Source of the DNA: DTU013 sp964490975
GTDB lineage: Bacteria; Bacillota; Clostridia; Acetivibrionales; DTU013
Reading direction: 5' to 3'
NCBI GenBank assembly: GCA_964490975.1
Contig: CAZBEQ010000015.1
Span: 1-64,000, forward strand
Length of the DNA: 64,000 nt
How positions within the stretch are numbered: the first letter of the stretch is position 1; each line of letters starts with the position of its first letter. Positions 53,217-62,185 of this stretch are shown here, piece by piece. A program made the translations under genes and the position numbers. A model generated the notes under the pieces. That model searched no databases and was not told the DNA's origin. It saw only the letters and a program-made list of their open reading frames with translations.

Positions 53217-53497
53217 CAGGTTCAGATTCGGATTTGATACAAATTGTGATCGGACTACTCGTTTTTGCAATTATAGAACGTAATTGAGAGGCATTATGAA
53301 GAATAAGCCATATTTTTAATATAAAAATGACCATTTCTTGGTGGAATTATGTTCTAAAGTTGAAAAAACGGGTAGTGCACTATCAAAATAACCAGGCAAA
53401 GAAGTTTCCACATGTATTTGTATATTAATTACAGTTAGCAGGCCACAACCAGGTTATATTAAAAGGACTTTCTACTCATCGCTGAAAGCCATACGGA
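53217..53497 (+). repeat. dispersed decayed repeat, copy B
   Basis: Aligns end to end with copy A (9654-9928) and over its right half with copy C (31969-32100). Every frame is broken by stops. It sits between FprA and the 3' end of tuf. Confidence 0.75.
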
Positions 53498-53527
53498 AGC
53501 TTATGTCTATCACAGTGCTTTTTAAAC

Positions 53528-53567
53528 AACAAAAAAGGTGCAGTTTGCATAGCAAACCGCACCTTTT
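53528..53567 (-). terminator. rho-independent terminator of tuf and the str operon
   Basis: AAAAGGTGCAGTTTGC and GCAAACCGCACCTTTT pair over 16 bp with one mismatch and a three-base loop; on the minus strand a T-run follows. Confidence 0.92.
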
Positions 53568-53579
53568 AAAGTATCCTTA

Positions 53580-54782
53580 TTATTCGATTATACCAGTAAC
53601 AGTACCGGAACCAACAGTTCTGCCACCTTCACGGATAGCGAACCTGAGTCCTTCTTCCATAGCTATAGGAGTGATGAGCTTAATAACCATTTCGATATGG
53701 TCACCAGGCATGCACATCTCTGTACCTGCAGGAAGTTCAGCAATACCTGTAACGTCAGTGGTCCTGAAATAGAACTGGGGTCTGTAACCATTGAAGAAAG
53801 GAGTATGTCTTCCGCCTTCTTCCTTGGTCAGAACGTAAACCTGGCTCTTGAAATGAGTGTGGGGCTTGATGGATCCAGGCTTAGCCAGAACCTGTCCTCT
53901 TTCAACTTCATTTCTCTGGATACCTCTGAGCAGGCAGCCGATGTTATCGCCGGCAACAGCCTGATCAAGGAGCTTCCTGAACATTTCAACGCCGGTTACG
54001 ACGGTCTTTCTCGGAGCATCCATTAAACCAACTATTTCAACTTCCTCGCCAACCTTTACCATACCTCTTTCAACCCTACCTGTAGCAACTGTGCCACGGC
54101 CGGTGATTGAGAATACGTCCTCGACAGGCATAATGAAAGGCTTGTCTGTAGGTCTTTCCGGTGAAGGAATGTAGCTGTCAACTTCCTTCATGAGGTTGAG
54201 TATCGGCAGATATTCAGGAGCATTAGGATCAGTGGAGGTGCTTTCGAGAGCAACCAGAGCGGATCCTCTTACTATTGGAATATTGTCACCGTCGAATTCG
54301 TAGGAGCTGAGGAGTTCCCTGAGTTCCATTTCAACGAGCTCGATGAGTTCTTCGTCATCAACCATGTCGCACTTGTTAAGGAATACTACGATGTAAGGAA
54401 CGCCAACCTGACGAGCAAGGAGTATGTGCTCCCTGGTCTGTGGCATCGGGCCGTCTGCTGCGGAAACAACGAGTATAGCGCCGTCCATCTGAGCAGCACC
54501 GGTGATCATGTTCTTAACATAGTCAGCATGGCCGGGGCAGTCAACGTGAGCATAATGCCTGTTGTCTGTTTCATATTCAACGTGTGCGGTCGAGATCGTG
54601 ATTCCTCTTGCTTTTTCTTCAGGAGCCTTGTCGATCTGGTCGTATGCAGTATAGTTAGCCTTACCAGAGAATCCCAATACCTTTGTTATAGCTGCTGTCA
54701 ATGAAGTCTTGCCGTGGTCAACGTGACCGATAGTTCCAATGTTAACGTGGGGTTTTGTTCTTTCAAATTTGGCCTTACCCAT
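53580..54782 (-). CDS. tuf: elongation factor Tu
   Basis: GTPase that carries aminoacyl-tRNA to the ribosome. 400 residues, the usual length. G1 GHVDHGKT (19-26), G3 DCPGH (81-85), G4 NKCD (about 136-139), followed by the two beta-barrel domains (FSITGRGTVATGRVERG and the C-terminal EGLRFAIREGGRTVGSGTVTGI). The C-terminal motif GGRTVGSG is typical. AGGGAGGAG precedes the ATG. Last gene of the str operon, 127 bp after fusA; the gap holds an unusual hairpin. Confidence 0.98.
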   Translation of the reverse strand: MGKAKFERTKPHVNIGTIGHVDHGKTSLTAAITKVLGFSGKANYTAYDQIDKAPEEKARGITISTAHVEYETDNRHYAHVDCPGHADYVKNMITGAAQMDGAILVVSAADGPMPQTREHILLARQVGVPYIVVFLNKCDMVDDEELIELVEMELRELLSSYEFDGDNIPIVRGSALVALESTSTDPNAPEYLPILNLMKEVDSYIPSPERPTDKPFIMPVEDVFSITGRGTVATGRVERGMVKVGEEVEIVGLMDAPRKTVVTGVEMFRKLLDQAVAGDNIGCLLRGIQRNEVERGQVLAKPGSIKPHTHFKSQVYVLTKEEGGRHTPFFNGYRPQFYFRTTDVTGIAELPAGTEMCMPGDHIEMVIKLITPIAMEEGLRFAIREGGRTVGSGTVTGIIE

Positions 54783-54844
54783 TTTTTAATTCTCCTCCCT
54801 TGTTCAGTTAAACACTGAATGATTATTAATAATTTTTTTATTTT

Positions 54845-54892
54845 ATATGCTGCAAAACGTATCAACTATATTGATGTGATCCTGCAGCATAT
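54845..54892 (-). other. stem-loop in the fusA-tuf spacer
   Basis: Perfect outer arms ATATGCTGCA and TGCAGCATAT enclose a second short stem (ATCAA/TTGAT, 54861-54875). On the mRNA strand it is followed by A-rich and not U-rich sequence, so it is not a usual terminator; a processing or stability element is possible. Confidence 0.5.
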
Positions 54893-54909
54893 TGACTGCT
54901 TTGAATCTT

Positions 54910-56973
54910 TTATTTAAGCACCGATTCCTGTATGCTCTTGGGGACTTCTTCATAGTGGCTGAACTGCATTGTGAACACGCCTCTGCCCTGTGTCCTTGAA
55001 CGAAGCTCAGTAGCATATCCAAACATGTTCGCAAGCGGCACATGCGAAGTGATAACCTGTGCGCCTGACCTGTTTTCCATACCCTCGATCCTTCCACGGC
55101 GTGAATTGAGATCACCCATGACGTCTCCCATGTATGTTTCAGGTACAACCACGTCAACCCTCATTATTGGCTCAAGCAACACCGGATCAGCCTTGCGGCA
55201 GCCTTCCTTGAAGGCCATTGATCCTGCTATCTTGAATGCCATTTCTGAAGAATCGACCTCATGATACGATCCATCTACAAGAGTAGCTTTGATGTCAAGT
55301 ACCTGATAGCCCCCCAGTATACCATTCTGCATGGCATCCTGTATACCTTCGTCGATAGGCGAGATATACTCCTTGGGAACTACTCCTCCAACGATCTTGT
55401 TTACAAACGTATATCCGCTTCCGGGCTCCTGTGGCTCCAACTCAATAACGCAGTGGCCATACTGGCCTCTGCCACCTGACTGCCTTACGAATTTGCCTTC
55501 GGCCTTTACAGCCTTCCTTATGGTTTCCTTGTATGCAACCTGGGGTTGGCCTATATTAGCTTCTACCTTGAATTCTCTCATCATTCTGTCAACGATGATC
55601 TCAAGATGCAGCTCGCCCATACCGGAGATAATTGTTTGCCCTGTTTCCGGATCTGTGTGGGCCTTGAATGTCGGGTCTTCTTCAGCAAGCTTAGCAAGAG
55701 CGGCTGACATCTTATCCTGTCCTGCCTTTGTCTTGGGTTCCACAGCGATGTGGATGACAGGTTCCGGGAATTCCATGGATTCCAATATAATTGGAGAATC
55801 CTCACTGCAAAGCGTATCGCCTGTGGTTGTATCCTTCAAGCCTACAATTGCGGCAATATCACCGGAATAAACAGAATCTATATCCTCTCTGTGGTTGGCA
55901 TGCATCTGAAGGAGCCTGCCGACCCTTTCCCTCTTGTTCTTTGTAGAATTCAGCACATATGACCCCGAACTCAACTTTCCTGAATAAACTCTGAAAAAGC
56001 AAAGTTTTCCGACAAATGGATCAGCCATGATCTTGAACGCCAGCGCAGCGAAGGGTCCTTCGTCATTTGCAGGTCTGTCAAGCTCTGTCTCATCATCGGG
56101 GGAAACACCTTTAATTGCAGGTACATCCAACGGAGAAGGCATATAATCAATAACTGCGTCCAGCAGCTTTTGTACACCCTTGTTCCTGTAGGATGAACCA
56201 CAGGTTACCGGTATCATATCAACGGCAATGGTTGCCTTTCTGATACCTGCACGTATTTCCTCTACGGTCAGTTCTTCACCTTCAAGGTATTTATTCATCA
56301 AGTTCTCATCTTGTTCAGCAACAGCTTCGATTAAAATGTTACGATATTTTTCAACGATATCAACCATATCTTCCGGTATCGGTTCTTCATCCAATACCGT
56401 TCCAAGGTCATCGGTGTAGTATATGGCCTTCATCGTCACCAGGTCGACTATACCCTTGTAATTATCTTCTTTGCCGATAGGTAGCTGAATTGGAACAGCA
56501 TTTGCCTTAAGTCTGTCCTTCATCATCTGGACACAATTAAAAAAATCTGCGCCCATAATATCCATTTTATTAACATATGCAATACGGGGAACATTGTACT
56601 TGTCGGCCTGTCTCCAAACGGTTTCAGACTGAGGTTCCACCCCGCCCTTTGCACAGAAAAGTGTTACCGAACCATCGAGAACTCTCAGAGATCTTTCAAC
56701 CTCGACCGTAAAGTCAACGTGCCCCGGCGTATCAATAATGTTGATCCTGTTACCCTTCCACTGTGCGGTAGTTGCAGCAGAGGTTATCGTGATGCCTCTT
56801 TCCTGCTCCTGCTCCATCCAGTCCATTGTTGCAGCGCCCTCATGAACTTCTCCCATCTTATGCAGTTTGCCTGTATAAAACAGAATACGCTCTGTTGTAG
56901 TTGTCTTACCAGCATCTATGTGAGCCATTATACCAATGTTTCTGGTATTTTCCAAACTAAATTGCCTGGGCAT
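54910..56973 (-). CDS. fusA: elongation factor G
   Basis: Translocation GTPase. 687 residues with G1 AHIDAGKTT (17-25), G2/G3 GITITSAATTAQWKG and DTPGH (about 82-86), G4 NKMD (about 136-139), then domains II-V, with domain IV motif GRGQYGHCVIELEP and the C-terminal RSRTQGRGVFTMQFSHYEEVP. GGAGGCAATC precedes the ATG. It follows rpsG after 106 bp and precedes tuf. Confidence 0.98.
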   Translation of the reverse strand: MPRQFSLENTRNIGIMAHIDAGKTTTTERILFYTGKLHKMGEVHEGAATMDWMEQEQERGITITSAATTAQWKGNRINIIDTPGHVDFTVEVERSLRVLDGSVTLFCAKGGVEPQSETVWRQADKYNVPRIAYVNKMDIMGADFFNCVQMMKDRLKANAVPIQLPIGKEDNYKGIVDLVTMKAIYYTDDLGTVLDEEPIPEDMVDIVEKYRNILIEAVAEQDENLMNKYLEGEELTVEEIRAGIRKATIAVDMIPVTCGSSYRNKGVQKLLDAVIDYMPSPLDVPAIKGVSPDDETELDRPANDEGPFAALAFKIMADPFVGKLCFFRVYSGKLSSGSYVLNSTKNKRERVGRLLQMHANHREDIDSVYSGDIAAIVGLKDTTTGDTLCSEDSPIILESMEFPEPVIHIAVEPKTKAGQDKMSAALAKLAEEDPTFKAHTDPETGQTIISGMGELHLEIIVDRMMREFKVEANIGQPQVAYKETIRKAVKAEGKFVRQSGGRGQYGHCVIELEPQEPGSGYTFVNKIVGGVVPKEYISPIDEGIQDAMQNGILGGYQVLDIKATLVDGSYHEVDSSEMAFKIAGSMAFKEGCRKADPVLLEPIMRVDVVVPETYMGDVMGDLNSRRGRIEGMENRSGAQVITSHVPLANMFGYATELRSRTQGRGVFTMQFSHYEEVPKSIQESVLK

Positions 56974-57079
56974 GATTGCCTCCTTTCTTCCTCGATAAGT
57001 TCAAATTTTTGAAATCCTATTAATATAACTTCTGCAGATTTCTCACCTTTATACTGCAACCGGTGATACCGGGCAGCGA

Positions 57080-57550
57080 TTACCAGCGATAATGTGCAAA
57101 AGCCCTGTTTGCCTCTGCCATCTTGTGGGTGTCTTCTTTTTTCTTGTAAGCTCCACCGGCATTGTTGACAGCGTCAAGGATCTCTCCTGCAAGTCTTTCC
57201 TTCATTGTCTTTTCGCCTCTTGCGCGCGAATAATTGGTCAACCATCTCAGTCCTAAAGCCTGCCTTCTTTCAGGTCTGACTTCCATTGGAACCTGGTAGG
57301 TTGCACCGCCGACTCTTCTGGCTTTGACTTCCAGTACAGGCATTATGTTATTCATTGCCTGTTCAAAAACTTCAAGCGGATCCTTTCCTGTCTTCTCCTT
57401 TATAATGTCGAATGCATCATAACAAATTCTCTGAGCAACACCTTTTTTGCCGTCAAGCATAATGTTGTTGATCAGTTTTGTAACAACCTTGTCATTATAT
57501 ATAGGATCCGGCAGAACATCCCTTTTGGGCGTATGTCCTTTTCTTGGCAC
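57080..57550 (-). CDS. rpsG: ribosomal protein S7
   Basis: 156 residues, standard length, binds the 3' domain of 16S rRNA. Motifs: MPRKGHTPKRDVLPDP at the start, VGGATYQVPMEVRPERRQAL (about 79-98) and the C-terminal HKMAEANRAFAHYRW. The start codon is GTG at 57550, with AAAAGGAGGG seven bases upstream. In enterobacteria S7 represses its operon through the rpsL-rpsG spacer, which here is 194 bp long and structured. Confidence 0.97.
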   Translation of the reverse strand: MPRKGHTPKRDVLPDPIYNDKVVTKLINNIMLDGKKGVAQRICYDAFDIIKEKTGKDPLEVFEQAMNNIMPVLEVKARRVGGATYQVPMEVRPERRQALGLRWLTNYSRARGEKTMKERLAGEILDAVNNAGGAYKKKEDTHKMAEANRAFAHYRW

Positions 57551-57606
57551 TTTACTTCCCTCCTTTTAGTAATGATAGGGGCAAGCTAACTCCCCTTCGA
57601 ATGTTT

Positions 57607-57636
57607 ACGAGGTACTCGGAACCCGTAGGTCCTCGT
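57607..57636 (-). promoter_or_regulatory. stem-loop in the rpsL-rpsG spacer, candidate S7 feedback or processing site
   Basis: ACGAGG and CCTCGT form the outer stem, CGG/CCG the inner one, with internal bulges. It lies about 57 nt before the rpsG start. S7 binding at the equivalent spacer is known from E. coli; the sequences are not alike and the role here is inferred. Confidence 0.35.
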
Positions 57637-57744
57637 CAGTGCGTCAGTACATGTAATATATAAATCAATCAATATATAAATTAATTTGTTTTTATCTATT
57701 CAACATACCTTGCACTTATTTTGGTCTGACCTCATCGGACGCTG

Positions 57745-58173
57745 TTATTTCTTAACTGCGCCAGCTTTAGGCCTCTTTGCACCATACTTGGAACGGCCCT
57801 GCATTCTCTTTGCAACACCTGCTGTATCAAGGGTACCTCTGATAATGTGATACCTGACACCAGGGAGATCCTTAACCCTGCCGCCTCTGATAAGCACGAC
57901 GCTGTGTTCCTGCAGATTGTGGCCTATTCCTGGGATGTAAGCACTGACTTCGATACCGTTTGTCAAACGCACCCTGGCAACCTTTCTCAAAGCTGAGTTA
58001 GGCTTCTTCGGTGTTTGCGTTCTTACAACAGTGCAAACTCCCCTCTTTTGCGGAGAATTAGTTTCAACAGGCTTCTTTTTCAGCGAGTTGAATCCTTTTT
58101 GCAGAGCCGGAGCAGTAGATTTGTATTCAACTGACTCTCTTCCCTTTCTGACCATCTGATTAAATGTTGGCAA
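57745..58173 (-). CDS. rpsL: ribosomal protein S12
   Basis: 142 residues; decoding-centre protein. The family N-terminus PTFNQ directly follows a TTG codon at 58173 that has GGGAGGTG five bases upstream, so translation starts at TTG; earlier in-frame codons would add residues not found in S12. The conserved TPKKPNSALRKVARVRL and GGRVKDLPGVRYHIIRG segments carry the lysines that correspond to streptomycin-sensitive ribosomes. Confidence 0.96.
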   Translation of the reverse strand: MPTFNQMVRKGRESVEYKSTAPALQKGFNSLKKKPVETNSPQKRGVCTVVRTQTPKKPNSALRKVARVRLTNGIEVSAYIPGIGHNLQEHSVVLIRGGRVKDLPGVRYHIIRGTLDTAGVAKRMQGRSKYGAKRPKAGAVKK

Positions 58174-58233
58174 TTTTACACCTCCCTTCAAGTTTTGAAT
58201 ATTATTTATATCAAATTATTGATATATCGTTAT

Positions 58234-58515
58234 TTACCTCATTATACAAACTGCAGATGCGCCTACTTCAATGCCTACTGCCTTGCCTAACTGCTTCATT
58301 GTATCTACATACTCAATTTCTATTGAATTAGCGAGGCATTGCTCTTTAAGGTTCTCAGTGATTTTCACGTCAGCATCCTTTGCAATGAAAACTTTTATCG
58401 CGGTCTTGTTCTCCACCGCTTTCAAGGTTTGCTTTATTCCTATTGCTTTGTTGCTGCCTTTCAAAAGCTCAAGCACTTGTCGAGCACCTATCCCCTCTGT
58501 GACCTTTTTGTACAA
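58234..58515 (-). CDS. L7Ae-family kink-turn RNA-binding protein (YbxF/RplGB type)
   Basis: 93 residues of the L7Ae/L30e fold (RQVLELLKGSNKAIGIKQTLKAVE, VFIAKDAD, LGKAVGIEVGASAVCIM). Bacterial members bind kink-turn RNAs, and in Firmicutes the gene lies between rpoC and rpsL, as here. Start is TTG at 58515 with a weak GGGA; no ATG alternative exists near the N-terminus. The gap to rpsL is 60 bp, so it is co-transcribed. Confidence 0.9.
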   Translation of the reverse strand: MYKKVTEGIGARQVLELLKGSNKAIGIKQTLKAVENKTAIKVFIAKDADVKITENLKEQCLANSIEIEYVDTMKQLGKAVGIEVGASAVCIMR

Positions 58516-58615
58516 TTAAATCCCAAATGCGGTTAAAACCAACCTAATGGGCATAATACTCCCTGAATTCGCACTGAAACATTCTATCACCGCTTTGCAA
58601 TGTTGTCAAGATAAA

Positions 58616-58660
58616 CGTAAAGACCGATGGTGCCGTTTATACAAACGACACCACCAGTCT
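58616..58660 (-). terminator. hairpin after rpoC, partial terminator or attenuator
   Basis: AGAC..TGGTG.CGTTT arms pair with AAACG.CACCA..GTCT (three mismatches), followed on the minus strand by TTACGTTT. The T-run is weak, which fits partial read-through into the ribosomal genes. Confidence 0.5.
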
Positions 58661-58670
58661 CTCCCACTGA

Positions 58671-61600
58671 CTACTCGGTCACGGTACTGATATTTATATC
58701 CTTGTATCTGCTCATGCCTGTTCCGGCAGGTATAAGCTTTCCTATTATAACGTTTTCCTTGAGTCCGACCAGCGGATCTACCTTGCCCTTGATTGCAGCT
58801 TCAGTCAATACTCTTGTAGTCTCCTGGAACGACGCAGCCGACAGGAATGACTCAGTAGCAAGCGATGCCTTCGTGATACCAAGCAAAGTACGTTTACCGG
58901 TTGCCGGTCTCAATCCCTCAGCCGTTACCCTTGCATTTTCACTCTCAAAGTCAAACATATCCACCAGACCGCCCGGCAGCATATCAGTGTCACCGGCATC
59001 CTCTATCTTTACCTTCCTGAGCATCTGCCTGATTATTACTTCGATATGCTTGTCATTGATATCAACACCCTGCAGCCTGTAAACCCTTTGAACTTCCTGC
59101 AACAGGTATTGCTGAACTCCCTTGATGCCTTTTATCTTCAATATATCATGCGGATTTACGGAACCTTCTGTGATCTCATCTCCGGCTTCAATAACGTCGC
59201 CGTCTGAAACCTTTATCCTGGAGCCGTATGTTATCTGGTATGAATGTGACTCTCCATCCTCAGAGGTTACGATTACTTCCCTCTTCTTCTTGGTATCACT
59301 TATCTTTACCGTACCTGCGATTTCGGATATAACTGCAAGCCCTTTTGGTTTCCTGGCTTCAAAAAGTTCCTCGACACGCGGGAGACCCTGTGTGATGTCA
59401 TCACCGGCAACACCACCGGTATGGAACGTTCTCATTGTAAGCTGTGTACCAGGTTCGCCTATTGACTGTGCTGCCACTATACCGACAGCCTCGCCTACAT
59501 TGACATCCTCATTGGTTGCCAGGTTCGCACCGTAACACTTGGCGCATACTCCATACTCCGAATGACAGGTAAGCATGGATCTGATCCTTGCTTTCTTGAT
59601 TCCGGCCTTGACGACCCTTTCAGCTTGGCTGTCTGTGATCCTAGTATTGGCTTCAATAATTACTTCACCTGTTTCAGGATGTACGATATCATCGGTCGCG
59701 TACCTTCCTACAAGCCTTTCAGCCAGACCTTCTATGACTTCGCTTCCATCCTTGATCTCGGATACCTCTATTCCCTTTCTGGTACCGCAGTCAATTTCCC
59801 TTACAATAACGTCCTGGCTTACATCAACAAGACGGCGTGTCAGATAACCTGAGTCAGCTGTTCTAAGTGCTGTATCTGCAAGACCTTTTCTGGCTCCATG
59901 GGAGGATATGAAGTACTCAAGAACATTCAAGCCTTCACGGAAATTAGCCTTTATCGGAATTTCCAGAGTTCTACCCTGTGTATCTGCCATAAGGCCTCTC
60001 ATACCGGACAGCTGTTTGATCTGGCTGATACTTCCGCGGGCTCCGGACTGGGACATCATGAATATTGGATTGAAACGATCCAATGTCTCCATAAGCGCCT
60101 TGGTCAGGTTTTCGCCTGTGTCTGTCCATGCCTGGATAACTGAGGTATATCTTTCTTCTTCAGATATGAGACCTCTCTTGTACATCTTTGTTATGTTCTC
60201 TATCTTTGCTTCAGTTTCATCAATGAACTTCTTTTTAACATCAGGTATTACCATGTCAGATACACTGACAGTGATTGCGCCTCTTGTCGAGTATTTGAAG
60301 CCTAAAGCTTTGATCCTGTCGAGTACGATAGCAGTCTCTGTTGTACCATGTGCTTTTATACACTTATCTATTATCTTGCCCAATTCTTTCTTAGTTACGA
60401 TCTGTGTTATTTCAAGATTGAAAAGGCTGTCAGGAGTTGATCTGTCAACAAAACCAAGATCCTGTGGAATAGCTTCATTGAACAGCATTTTCCCAACAGT
60501 AGTCTCAATTATCTTTGATTTGGGCTGGCCGTCTATCACCTTGATCGTTTTGATCCTGACCTTGGCATGCAGTCCGACAACACCTTCATCGTAAGCCATT
60601 ACTGCTTCATCAAGGTTTCCGAATACCTTACCTTCACCGGGTTCTCCCTCGCGTTCGATCGTAAGGTAATAGCTTCCGAGAACCATGTCCTGTGTAGGTA
60701 CAGTTATCGGCTTGCCATCCTTTGGAGCCAGAAGATTGTTGGCCGAGAGCATGAGGAACCTTGCCTCAGCTTGTGCTTCAGCAGACAGCGGAACATGCAC
60801 AGCCATCTGGTCACCATCGAAGTCGGCATTGTAAGCTGTACATACCAGAGGATGAAGCTTCAAAGCCCTTCCTTCTACGAGTACCGGCTCAAATGCCTGT
60901 ATGCCGAGTCTATGGAGCGTAGGTGCACGGTTAAGCAATACGGGATGTTCCTTGATGACTTCCTCGAGCACGTCCCATACCTCTGCCCTGACTCTTTCGA
61001 CCATTCTCTTTGCACTCTTTATATTATGGGCAAGCCCGTCGTTCACGAGCTTTTTCATTACAAACGGTTTGAACAGTTCCAGCGCCATTTCCTTTGGAAG
61101 ACCACACTGGAATATCTTCAGTTCAGGACCGACAACGATAACCGAACGTCCTGAATAGTCAACACGTTTTCCGAGCAGGTTCTGACGAAAACGTCCCTGC
61201 TTTCCCTTAAGCATGTCTGAAAGTGATTTCAGCGGCCTGTTGCCAGGGCCTGTTACAGGGCGGCCTCTCCTGCCGTTGTCTATAAGAGCATCAACTGCTT
61301 CCTGCAGCATCCTCTTCTCATTTCTTACGATTATGTCAGGGGCTCCAAGATCCAGCAGCCTCTTCAAACGGTTATTCCTGTTGATGACACGTCTATAAAG
61401 GTCGTTAAGATCCGATGTAGCGAACCTTCCGCCGTCCAACTGCACCATAGGGCGAAGCTCCGGCGGTATGACAGGAACAACGTCCATTATCATCCACTCG
61501 GGTCTGTTGCCTGAAAGTCTGAACGCTTCTACAACCTCGAGCCTCTTTATAGTTCTTATCCTCTTTTGTCCGGAAGCATCCTCCAGATCAGCTCTCAATT

Positions 61601-62168
61601 CCTTTGACTGCGCTTCCAAATCGATCTCCATGAGCAATTCTTTTATAGCTTCCGCGCCCATTGCCGCCTTGAATTTGTAGCCGAACTTTTCTACGCTGTC
61701 CCTATATTCCTTATCGTTCATTATCTGCTTCTTTGAAAGCGGTGTCTGTCCGGGATCGATAACAACGTATGATGCAAAATAAAGTATCTTCTCCAGCGCT
61801 CTCGGGGACATGTCCAGTATAAGCCCCATCCTGCTGGGTATACCTTTGAAATACCATATGTGTGATACAGGCGCTGCCAGTTCGATATGGCCCATACGTT
61901 CTCTTCTTACCTTTGAACGCGTGACCTCGACTCCACATCTGTCGCAGACGATGCCCTTGTATCTGATCCTTTTATACTTTCCGCAGTGGCATTCCCAGTC
62001 CTTCTGAGGTCCGAATATCCTTTCGCAGAAGAGACCGTCTCTCTCAGGCTTCAACGTCCTGTAGTTGATTGTCTCTGGTTTTTTTACCTCTCCCCTGGAC
62101 CATTCTCTGATTTTCTCAGGGGAAGCCAAACCTATTTTTATAGCATCAAAATTATTCATCTCAAACAT
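58671..62168 (-). CDS. rpoC: RNA polymerase beta' subunit
   Basis: 1165 residues. The N-terminal zinc ribbon (CHCGKYKRIRYKG ... CDRCG, about 60-78) is followed by the catalytic loop NADFDGDQM (about 449-457, three Asp that bind Mg), the bridge-helix and trigger-loop region (GARKGLADTALRTADSGYLTRR), and the second zinc site (CHSEYGVCAKCYG). This is Firmicutes-type, without the large insertions of proteobacterial beta'. GGAGGGAG precedes the ATG, 17 bp after rpoB. Confidence 0.98.
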   Translation of the reverse strand: MFEMNNFDAIKIGLASPEKIREWSRGEVKKPETINYRTLKPERDGLFCERIFGPQKDWECHCGKYKRIRYKGIVCDRCGVEVTRSKVRRERMGHIELAAPVSHIWYFKGIPSRMGLILDMSPRALEKILYFASYVVIDPGQTPLSKKQIMNDKEYRDSVEKFGYKFKAAMGAEAIKELLMEIDLEAQSKELRADLEDASGQKRIRTIKRLEVVEAFRLSGNRPEWMIMDVVPVIPPELRPMVQLDGGRFATSDLNDLYRRVINRNNRLKRLLDLGAPDIIVRNEKRMLQEAVDALIDNGRRGRPVTGPGNRPLKSLSDMLKGKQGRFRQNLLGKRVDYSGRSVIVVGPELKIFQCGLPKEMALELFKPFVMKKLVNDGLAHNIKSAKRMVERVRAEVWDVLEEVIKEHPVLLNRAPTLHRLGIQAFEPVLVEGRALKLHPLVCTAYNADFDGDQMAVHVPLSAEAQAEARFLMLSANNLLAPKDGKPITVPTQDMVLGSYYLTIEREGEPGEGKVFGNLDEAVMAYDEGVVGLHAKVRIKTIKVIDGQPKSKIIETTVGKMLFNEAIPQDLGFVDRSTPDSLFNLEITQIVTKKELGKIIDKCIKAHGTTETAIVLDRIKALGFKYSTRGAITVSVSDMVIPDVKKKFIDETEAKIENITKMYKRGLISEEERYTSVIQAWTDTGENLTKALMETLDRFNPIFMMSQSGARGSISQIKQLSGMRGLMADTQGRTLEIPIKANFREGLNVLEYFISSHGARKGLADTALRTADSGYLTRRLVDVSQDVIVREIDCGTRKGIEVSEIKDGSEVIEGLAERLVGRYATDDIVHPETGEVIIEANTRITDSQAERVVKAGIKKARIRSMLTCHSEYGVCAKCYGANLATNEDVNVGEAVGIVAAQSIGEPGTQLTMRTFHTGGVAGDDITQGLPRVEELFEARKPKGLAVISEIAGTVKISDTKKKREVIVTSEDGESHSYQITYGSRIKVSDGDVIEAGDEITEGSVNPHDILKIKGIKGVQQYLLQEVQRVYRLQGVDINDKHIEVIIRQMLRKVKIEDAGDTDMLPGGLVDMFDFESENARVTAEGLRPATGKRTLLGITKASLATESFLSAASFQETTRVLTEAAIKGKVDPLVGLKENVIIGKLIPAGTGMSRYKDINISTVTE

Positions 62169-62185
62169 GGCCTAAATCTCCCTCC

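Noticed and set aside
58234..58515. Misplaced eukaryote-like gene because of L7Ae similarity
   Set aside because: L7Ae-type proteins between rpoC and rpsL are normal in Firmicutes.
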